Shown piece by piece: positions 45,374 through 50,196 of a stretch of 50,196 nt of DNA (position 1 is the stretch's first letter; the number at the start of each line of letters is the position of its first letter). The notes below the pieces were generated by a model that saw only the letters and a program-made list of their open reading frames with translations, was not told the DNA's origin and searched no databases. Origin of the DNA: Bacteroidota bacterium (GTDB lineage: Bacteria; Bacteroidota; Bacteroidia; Chitinophagales; Chitinophagaceae); the NCBI GenBank assembly GCA_013289015.1, contig JABDAV010000012.1, positions 1 to 50,196 of the forward strand, in the 5' to 3' direction. A program made the translations under genes and the position numbers.

Positions 45374-46426
45374 ATGATTTCTTCTCAACAACCAAACATC
45401 AGGAACTTAAGTTTGGATGAAGTGCAAAACTATTTTGCCGAAATAGGCGATAAGAAGTTTCGTGCAAAACAAGTGTATGAATGGCTCTGGCAAAAACATG
45501 CCGGCAGTTTTGAGGCGATGACGAACCTGAGCAAAGAGTTGCGTATAAAACTTGCTGAACATTTTTCTTTGCCTGCATTAACGATTAACACCACACAACA
45601 CAGCGCAGATGGAACAGTAAAATCCCGGTTCAAAACTTTTGATGACCATTTTATTGAGGGAGTTCTTATTCCTACTGAAGAGAGAAAAACAGCCTGCGTT
45701 TCATCGCAGATCGGCTGCAGTTTAAGTTGTACTTTTTGTGCTACCGGCAAAATGGAACGTGAACGAAACTTAACCTTCGATGAAATTTACGACCAGGTTG
45801 CACTTATTAATCAACAATCAGAAAAGATATATGAACGACGCTTAACAAACATAGTATTTATGGGCATGGGTGAACCTTTGCTCAACTACAATAATGTACT
45901 GCGCGCGATTGATAAAATTTCTGCTGAGGATGGAATGGGCATGAGCCAGCGACGTATAACTGTATCAACAGCCGGTGTTGCGAAGATGATCAAAAAACTG
46001 GGTGATGATAAAGTACGTTTTAAACTGGCCTTATCGTTACATGCCGGCAACGATAAAAAGCGTAACCAGATAATGCCGATCAATGAAAGTAATAACATTA
46101 AGGCATTGATTGAAGCCTTGAATTATTTTTATAAGCAAACCCAGAACGAGGTAACCTTTGAATATATCTTATTCAGAAACTTCAATGATTCTCAAAAAGA
46201 TGCTGAAGAGCTGGTAAAAATTTACAGGCAGGTGCCTGCTGATCTTGTTAATATTATTGAATACAATCCGATTGATGGTGCACGCTTTGCCAAGCCTGAT
46301 GAAGAAACAATAGAAAACTTTATGAAGTTCCTCGAATCTAACCGTGTAAATGCAAGGTTGCGCAGAAGCCGCGGTAAAGATATAGATGCAGCCTGTGGAC
46401 AGTTAGCGAACAAGGATAATTTTTAA
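45374..46426 (+). CDS. rlmN: 23S rRNA / tRNA adenine C2-methyltransferase
   Basis: RlmN methylates A2503 of 23S rRNA and A37 of some tRNAs by radical SAM chemistry. The product is 350 residues from the ATG at 45374; an ATG at 45359 is also open. It shows FRAKQVYEWLWQK, the radical SAM cluster CSLSCTFCATG, FMGMGEPLLNYNNV, STAGVAKMIKKL and the second catalytic cysteine near the end in AACGQLANK. It follows the GH31 gene by about 25 bp. TATTTTTG at 45362-45369 matches the -7 element and would give an almost leaderless transcript. Confidence 0.96.
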   Translation: MISSQQPNIRNLSLDEVQNYFAEIGDKKFRAKQVYEWLWQKHAGSFEAMTNLSKELRIKLAEHFSLPALTINTTQHSADGTVKSRFKTFDDHFIEGVLIPTEERKTACVSSQIGCSLSCTFCATGKMERERNLTFDEIYDQVALINQQSEKIYERRLTNIVFMGMGEPLLNYNNVLRAIDKISAEDGMGMSQRRITVSTAGVAKMIKKLGDDKVRFKLALSLHAGNDKKRNQIMPINESNNIKALIEALNYFYKQTQNEVTFEYILFRNFNDSQKDAEELVKIYRQVPADLVNIIEYNPIDGARFAKPDEETIENFMKFLESNRVNARLRRSRGKDIDAACGQLANKDNF

Positions 46427-46430
46427 AGTC

Positions 46431-46868
46431 TTACTGTTTTGTATAATCAATGATCACAACCAGGTCATCTTTTCCTTTTTGTTTTAATCCGTGATAATTA
46501 CCCGGATGCGTTAATATAGCATCTCCGGTTTTTACATTATAGGTTGTATCATTTACTTTCAATTCACCGTCGCCGCTAAGTATATAATATATCTCTTCTT
46601 TGCTTTGCAAATGATAACCAATCTCCGAACCGGGATGCAGAACCCTTTTCCTAAAAACAAGATTGCTGCCTGAATCAGCGCTGAAATAGTTATACACTGT
46701 TGTCATTCCATTGCCGTTGTGCGGTGCAGGTTCATTCTTTGCGATATCACTTTCATGCTCAAGTATAAAAGCATTTTGTTTTTGCGCAAGGGCAGAAGGA
46801 AAGAAGATTACAATCATTACAAAGCACATCGCTGCTGTTATTAAGTGCTGATTTCTGTTCATATTCAT
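46431..46868 (-). CDS. Secreted cupin-domain protein
   Basis: The protein is about 145 residues when started at the ATG at 46868, which directly precedes a signal peptide (HLITAAMCFVMIVIFFPSALA); a longer frame to 46943 would bury that signal. The mature part is one cupin barrel with HPGSEIGYHLQSKEEIYYIL (motif 1, metal-type histidines and glutamate) and GDAILTHPGNYHGLKQ (motif 2). Substrate and role are unknown. It is convergent with rlmN, with a 4-bp gap. Confidence 0.8.
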   Translation of the reverse strand: MNMNRNQHLITAAMCFVMIVIFFPSALAQKQNAFILEHESDIAKNEPAPHNGNGMTTVYNYFSADSGSNLVFRKRVLHPGSEIGYHLQSKEEIYYILSGDGELKVNDTTYNVKTGDAILTHPGNYHGLKQKGKDDLVVIIDYTKQ

Positions 46869-46975
46869 TGAATTAAATTGATTGAATTGTATAGCTATTT
46901 TAAAAAATTTAAACCTGCAGTAAAGTTTGTTATTTTGCACCACTCAACTAAAATAAAGGTTTATATTTTTGATTT

Positions 46976-47698
46976 ATGGGTAGAATTTTTGAAGTTAGAA
47001 AAGCCACCATGTTTGCCAGGTGGGACAGGATGGCAAAACAGTTTACACGTATTGGAAGAGAAATTGCCATTGCTGTAAAAGCAGGTGGCCCTGATGCTGC
47101 GATCAATCCTGCATTACGCCGTTGCATGCAAAATGCGAAGAGTGTGAACATGCCTAAGGACCGTGTTGAAGCGGCGATAAAACGTGCAATGGGTAAGGAG
47201 ATGGATAACTACGAAGAGATCCTGTATGAAGGGTATGCTCCTCATGGTGTTGCATTATTGGTAGAAACAGCAACCGATAATCATGTGCGTACCGTAGCGA
47301 ACGTAAAAAGTTATTTCAATAAAGGCGGCGGCGCTTTGGGCAATAGCGGGAGCGTAAGTTTTCAATTCAAGAAAATGGGTGTATTTAAATTAAAGCCCGA
47401 AGGTTTAAATGTAGATGATCTTGAATTAGAACTGATTGATTTTGGTTTGGAAGAAATGGGTGAAAGCGCCGACGAACATGGGAATGATGTATTGGTATTG
47501 CGTTGCACTTTTGTTGATTTCGGTAAACTCCAAAAAACTTTGGAAGATAAAGGCATTGCGCCATTAAGCGCAGAAATAGAATGGATACCGCAAAGCACGG
47601 TGCCTATAAGCGAAACACAGGCAGAAGATGTAAGTAAACTGATTGAACGTTTGGAACAGGACGATGATGTAAGCAAAGTGTTTCATAATATGGGATGA
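46976..47698 (+). CDS. YebC/PmpR-family DNA-binding or translation regulator
   Basis: This 240-residue protein belongs to the widespread YebC family. It shows the conserved N-terminus ([20 protein letters not shown], a diverged form of the usual AGHSKWANIKHRK), [34 protein letters not shown] and [14 protein letters not shown]. Members have been described as transcription regulators and more recently as translation factors for difficult sequences. The start lies 5 bp after an exact TATTTTTG; dapA follows 55 bp downstream. Confidence 0.92.
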   Translation: MGRIFEVRKATMFARWDRMAKQFTRIGREIAIAVKAGGPDAAINPALRRCMQNAKSVNMPKDRVEAAIKRAMGKEMDNYEEILYEGYAPHGVALLVETATDNHVRTVANVKSYFNKGGGALGNSGSVSFQFKKMGVFKLKPEGLNVDDLELELIDFGLEEMGESADEHGNDVLVLRCTFVDFGKLQKTLEDKGIAPLSAEIEWIPQSTVPISETQAEDVSKLIERLEQDDDVSKVFHNMG

Positions 47699-47718
47699 TG
47701 AAATTGAAATGATAAATT

Positions 47719-47746
47719 ATTAGTTGTTCATTATTCATTGTTAATT
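47719..47746. repeat. Period-7 array between yebC and dapA
   Basis: Four heptamers start at 47719, 47726, 47733 and 47740, all of the form RTTNRTT or RTTCATT (for example GTTCATT). They lie 8 bp before the dapA start codon. The unit resembles the GTTC heptamers at 18117-18145. Confidence 0.55.
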
Positions 47747-47753
47747 AAAGATC

Positions 47754-48641
47754 ATGGCTTCTTTAAAAAATATATTAACTGGAACGGGTGTTGCACTCGT
47801 TACTCCATTCACAAAAAAAAGTGATATTGATTTTGATGCATTGCACAAAATGATAGACTTTGTTATTGATGGCAAGGTTGAATACATTGTCGTATTGGGT
47901 ACTACCGGCGAAACGCCAACGTTAGATGACCCTGAAAAAACAGATGTGATTAAGTACACGTATGACGTTGTAAAAAAACGTGTTCCTGTTGTTGTAGGCA
48001 TTGGCGGAAACAATACCAATGAATTAATTCATGATCTTGAAACATTTCCGTTAGACGATGCCATTGCTGTGTTAAGTACTTCGCCTTATTACAGCAAACC
48101 CTCGCAGGAAGGCCTTTACCAGCATTATAAAGCATTGGCAAATGCATCACCCAAACCAATTCTTTTATACAATGTGCCGGGAAGAACTTCGAAGAATGTA
48201 GATGCGGATACAATTATTCGTTTAGCGAATGAAGTAGAAAATATTGCAGGGATAAAAGAAGCCGGCGGCGATTTTGCGCAATGCATAAAAGTGTTGCGTG
48301 ATGCGCCAAAAGATTTTTTAGTGGTTAGTGGTGATGATGCGCTGGCTATGCCACAGATCGCTTGCGGAATGCAAGGCGTTATCAGTGTTGCCGCCAATGC
48401 TTTTCCAAAAGACTTTTCTGATATGGTGCGCGCAAGTATGAAATGTGATTTCAAAAAAGCAAAAGCCATAAACGATAAATTGGTGGGAGCTTATGAATTA
48501 ATGTTCGCTGAAAATAATCCTGCGGGTGTTAAAGATTTTCTTGCTGAAATGGGACTGATAAAAAATTATCTGCGCTTGCCATTGGTGCCGCTCAGCGATA
48601 AATACCAGCGCATGGTAAAAGCATACCTGCAGCGTCAATAA
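47754..48641 (+). CDS. dapA: 4-hydroxy-tetrahydrodipicolinate synthase
   Basis: DapA condenses pyruvate with aspartate semialdehyde, the branch point to lysine and diaminopimelate. The 295-residue protein begins with LTGTGVALVTPFT and has VVLGTTGETPTL, the tyrosine in LLYNVPGRTSKN, and the Schiff-base lysine in IAGIKEAGGD. Length and motifs are normal. It is probably cotranscribed with the yebC-type gene. Confidence 0.97.
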   Translation: MASLKNILTGTGVALVTPFTKKSDIDFDALHKMIDFVIDGKVEYIVVLGTTGETPTLDDPEKTDVIKYTYDVVKKRVPVVVGIGGNNTNELIHDLETFPLDDAIAVLSTSPYYSKPSQEGLYQHYKALANASPKPILLYNVPGRTSKNVDADTIIRLANEVENIAGIKEAGGDFAQCIKVLRDAPKDFLVVSGDDALAMPQIACGMQGVISVAANAFPKDFSDMVRASMKCDFKKAKAINDKLVGAYELMFAENNPAGVKDFLAEMGLIKNYLRLPLVPLSDKYQRMVKAYLQRQ

Positions 48642-48697
48642 CTCTATATTTATAATATCAACTTATCCTATTCCTGGTAATACTTGTTTGGATCAAG

Positions 48698-48724
48698 TTG
48701 TAGGTTCCTTGCATTTTACTTTTG
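48698..48724 (+). promoter_or_regulatory. Promoter upstream of the OadG-like remnant
   Basis: TTG at 48698-48700 and TACTTTTG at 48717-48724 (exact -7 element) are separated by 16 bp. The first codon of the remnant is 22 bp further on. This is one of the clearer promoters in the window, although the gene behind it is broken. Confidence 0.45.
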
Positions 48725-48746
48725 CAAAAAACAGAATATAAGCAAT

Positions 48747-48915
48747 ATGAAGAAAACGGTAAGCTTGTTCTGCCTTATTATCTGAAACATTTTCTGCCGG
48801 CGATCCTTCAGATTATTCAACCATAAAAGCTTATTCAGACAGTGCTACTAATGGTATTTATATAACTTTGCTGCCAATGAGTGTGGTGTTTATGGCTGCT
48901 GATAAGAAGCAATGA
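48747..48915 (+). pseudogene. Decayed OadG-like small membrane protein gene
   Basis: The frame starts KKTVSLFCLII at 48747 and meets a stop after 12 codons. One register over, a protein-like sequence continues (TFSAGDPSDYSTIKAYSDS) and ends with ITLLPMSVVFMAADKKQ at 48913-48915. The YITLLPMSVVFMA segment resembles the start of the membrane helix of OadG-type decarboxylase gamma subunits, whose helix and tail would normally continue. Both the frameshift and the early end indicate decay. The 343-bp gap between dapA and the Rrf2 gene holds nothing else except this and the octamer array at 48961. Confidence 0.55.
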
Positions 48916-48960
48916 AGAAGAATTGTAATTGGGAACAAGGATTGAGATATTGAAGAACAG

Positions 48961-48982
48961 GTGAACCTGTAAACTTGTGAAC
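48961..48982. repeat. Period-8 array after the Rrf2 gene
   Basis: Three units start at 48961, 48969 and 48977, reading GTGAAC, GTAAAC and GTGAAC, each followed by two variable bases. The array abuts the 3' end of the Rrf2-family gene. The same units with the same 8-bp spacing occur at its 5' side. Confidence 0.7.
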
Positions 48983-48984
48983 AT

Positions 48985-49461
48985 TCAAACTGTTTGCAGT
49001 AATTGCGTTTCCAGTTTTAACAGGGCCTGCAATTTTACAACGGAATCTTCTTTACCGCAAAGATCTGCAAGTGTCATCTTATCTAATACCTGGTCAACTG
49101 CAAACTGTATTATTTTCCATAAAGAGCGTGCAGAACAATCAACTGAATTTGTGCAAAGATTCAAAGCGCCTATGTGAGTGGCGCAGAATGCTGCGTCGAA
49201 CAATGCGCCGCCTACTGTTTTTAAAACAAGATTTATATTAATTTCCGAAGCAGGCTTTGAAAGAATATAACCACCGTTTTTGCCGGGTGTACTTTTTAAA
49301 AAACCGCCCAGACGCAATTGCCTTGTAAGCTTTGCAATATAATGAGGCGTTAAGCCTTCTGCTTCGCTTATCTGTGCAATAGTAAGGCCGCTTTCATCGG
49401 CGCATCTTGCAATGCGGATAAGAATGCGTATCCCATATTCTTCCTGTGCGGTTATTTTCAT
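48985..49461 (-). CDS. Rrf2-family transcription regulator, possible Fe-S sensor
   Basis: This 158-residue protein has the Rrf2 winged helix (ITAQEEYGIRILIRIARCAD, TIAQISEAEGLTPHYIAKLT, RLGGFLKSTPGKNGGYIL). A C-terminal region carries three cysteines (CATHIGALNLC then TNSVDC), spaced C-x9-C-x5-C. In IscR, NsrR and related regulators three cysteines here bind an iron-sulfur cluster, so this may sense iron, nitric oxide or redox state. Its spacing differs from that of IscR. Period-8 arrays flank the gene on both sides, and a bacilliredoxin gene lies upstream on the same strand. Confidence 0.85.
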   Translation of the reverse strand: MKITAQEEYGIRILIRIARCADESGLTIAQISEAEGLTPHYIAKLTRQLRLGGFLKSTPGKNGGYILSKPASEININLVLKTVGGALFDAAFCATHIGALNLCTNSVDCSARSLWKIIQFAVDQVLDKMTLADLCGKEDSVVKLQALLKLETQLLQTV

Positions 49462-49478
49462 TAATTTTTAGTTTAACA

Positions 49479-49549
49479 GTTCACTTGTTCACACGTTCAC
49501 TGGTTATTGTAAACAACCCGTGAACGTATAAACTTGTAAACCCGTGAAC
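49479..49549. repeat. Double period-8 array upstream of the Rrf2 gene
   Basis: GTTCAC occurs at 49479, 49487 and 49495, exactly 8 bp apart. Its reverse complement GTGAAC or near variants then occur at 49520, 49528, 49536 and 49544, again exactly 8 bp apart. The two runs face each other across about 20 bp. They fill the spacer between the Rrf2 gene and the bacilliredoxin stop codon. Confidence 0.75.
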
Positions 49550-50106
49550 TATTGTTGTTGCTCTATTGAAAGCGGATCAACATCATATGTTGAAATAAAA
49601 TATTGTCTCAACTCTTCTACTAAAGCATCATCATTTTGTTTTGAACAAACTTTCCCGTATTCATTCATAAGTACATCAGCAATATCACCTGCTGCACTTC
49701 TCTCGATCTGGTGACGATGTAAAATGAAGATCAATTCACCATCTTTAAATAAATAAATGTTTGGTGAACTTGGTGTAATACCGGCTAAATATTTCGTACG
49801 GAAATAACTTACCGCATCTTTTTCCATTCCGGCAAACAACGTGAATTTTTCATCCGGAACAACTTTGCCGAATAATGAAAGCAATGCGCCCGGCCTTGCA
49901 ACTCTTGCACCACAACCACAAACAGAATTTAAAACAACCATGATAGTCTTACCATCGTTGCGTTGTAATGCTTTATCTACATCTTCCGGGGTAAGCATTT
50001 GTGTAAAACCATTATCCGTAAGTTCCTTACGAAACGGAGCGGCGATTTGTTCGGGATATGTTGGCCCGTTATTGCCTATTAAACTATCTACGCTTATCTG
50101 TGCCAT
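49549..50106 (-). CDS. BrxA/BrxB-family bacilliredoxin with C-terminal extension
   Basis: The protein is 185 residues from the ATG at 50106, which begins the family-like sequence AQISVDSLIGNNGPTYPEQI; a longer frame to 50151 is untypical. The redox motif is NSVCGCGARVARPG (Cys-Gly-Cys). Family members remove bacillithiol from proteins. They are usually about 140 residues, so this has roughly 40 extra at the C-terminus (EYGKVCSKQNDDALVEELRQ and on), including another cysteine. Bacillithiol or a related thiol is implied but its synthesis genes are not in the window. Confidence 0.88.
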   Translation of the reverse strand: MAQISVDSLIGNNGPTYPEQIAAPFRKELTDNGFTQMLTPEDVDKALQRNDGKTIMVVLNSVCGCGARVARPGALLSLFGKVVPDEKFTLFAGMEKDAVSYFRTKYLAGITPSSPNIYLFKDGELIFILHRHQIERSAAGDIADVLMNEYGKVCSKQNDDALVEELRQYFISTYDVDPLSIEQQQ

Positions 50107-50140
50107 TGTTTGTTTATTTTTAAAATTTAATATTAAAGTT

Positions 50141-50173
50141 TGAGACGTCACCTCGACGATAGGAGAGGTCTCA
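50141..50173. promoter_or_regulatory. Hairpin upstream of the bacilliredoxin gene
   Basis: An inner stem CCTC/GAGG (50151-50154 with 50165-50168) and outer stem TGAGA/TCTCA (50141-50145 with 50169-50173), separated by a 5-base bulge, enclose a 10-base loop. It lies about 35 bp before the start codon on the minus strand. It could be a leader structure, a terminator of an upstream gene outside the window, or a dispersed palindrome. Confidence 0.4.
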
Positions 50174-50196
50174 CAAATTTTTGACTGTTTAAACTT

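Noticed and set aside
46927-46937. TTATTTTG upstream of the yebC-type gene as a -7 element; the same word precedes mntA and uvrC
   Set aside because: It has one base fewer than TAnnTTTG and no paired -33 element, and such AT-rich words are frequent here.
1-50196. CRISPR arrays, tRNA and rRNA genes, prophage or integrase genes
   Set aside because: I looked for direct repeats with unique spacers, cloverleaf-like segments and recombinase-like proteins and saw none. The tandem arrays found have no spacers of CRISPR size.

Overview
This window is a stretch of chromosome from a member of the Bacteroidota, most likely the family Chitinophagaceae. The reasons are the fused lpxC/fabZ gene, the gldK-gldL-gldM-gldN core of the type IX secretion system (T9SS), the PglZ-type response regulator PorX, the futalosine-pathway gene mqnA, paired DUF4271 and HemD-like genes, and several exact matches to the Bacteroidota -7 promoter element TAnnTTTG. 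The base composition is AT-rich and coding density is high. I see no rRNA, tRNA, CRISPR array, prophage or transposase gene.

Layout. Positions 1-1616 hold no convincing gene. They hold a pile of whole and partial copies of a roughly 300-bp repeat with terminal inverted repeats, and a second complete copy lies at 38184-38491. Positions 1617-6994 (minus strand) carry a lipid A operon: an HD phosphohydrolase, lpxD, lpxC/fabZ, lpxA and a small ABC ATPase. Then come porX (plus strand), a small hypothetical protein, a polyprenol-phosphate sugar transferase, a DEDDh exonuclease, a 41-residue lipoprotein and an acyl-CoA dehydrogenase. A DNA repair pair follows, an ATP-dependent ligase and an MBL-fold exonuclease, separated by an unusual array with an exact 21-bp period. 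Next are a DUF72 protein and an mntA-hepT toxin-antitoxin pair whose hepT is frameshifted. Housekeeping genes follow: purB, mqnA, a PagL-like lipid A deacylase, hemW, a BamA/TamA-like barrel, DUF4271, hemD-like and a DUF255 thioredoxin-domain protein.

Positions 27222-31976 hold gldKLMN, which ends at a strong terminator lying inside the 3' end of the convergent uvrC. Upstream of uvrC, on the same strand, is an ECF sigma factor with a partner that looks like an anti-sigma anchor fused to an outer-membrane barrel. After that come an exporter-type ABC transporter, the repeat copy, lon, a thiolase, a GH31 glycosidase with a PA14 insertion, rlmN, a cupin, a YebC-family regulator, dapA, a decayed OadG-like gene, an Rrf2 regulator and a bacilliredoxin.

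How the genes fit together: lipid A synthesis (lpxA, lpxC, lpxD) and lipid A trimming (PagL-like) both occur here. The T9SS motor and ring genes share the window with the T9SS regulator PorX. The most unexpected signals are non-coding. Several intergenic spacers carry short tandem arrays with exact periods of 7 or 8 bp, and one carries an array of period 21 (three times 7). I also found a TIR-bounded repeat family whose hairpins keep their stems while the loop varies, and a perfect hairpin that displays the sigma gene's Shine-Dalgarno-like AGGA in its loop. All function calls come from reading the sequence and from knowledge of the families; no database search was run.
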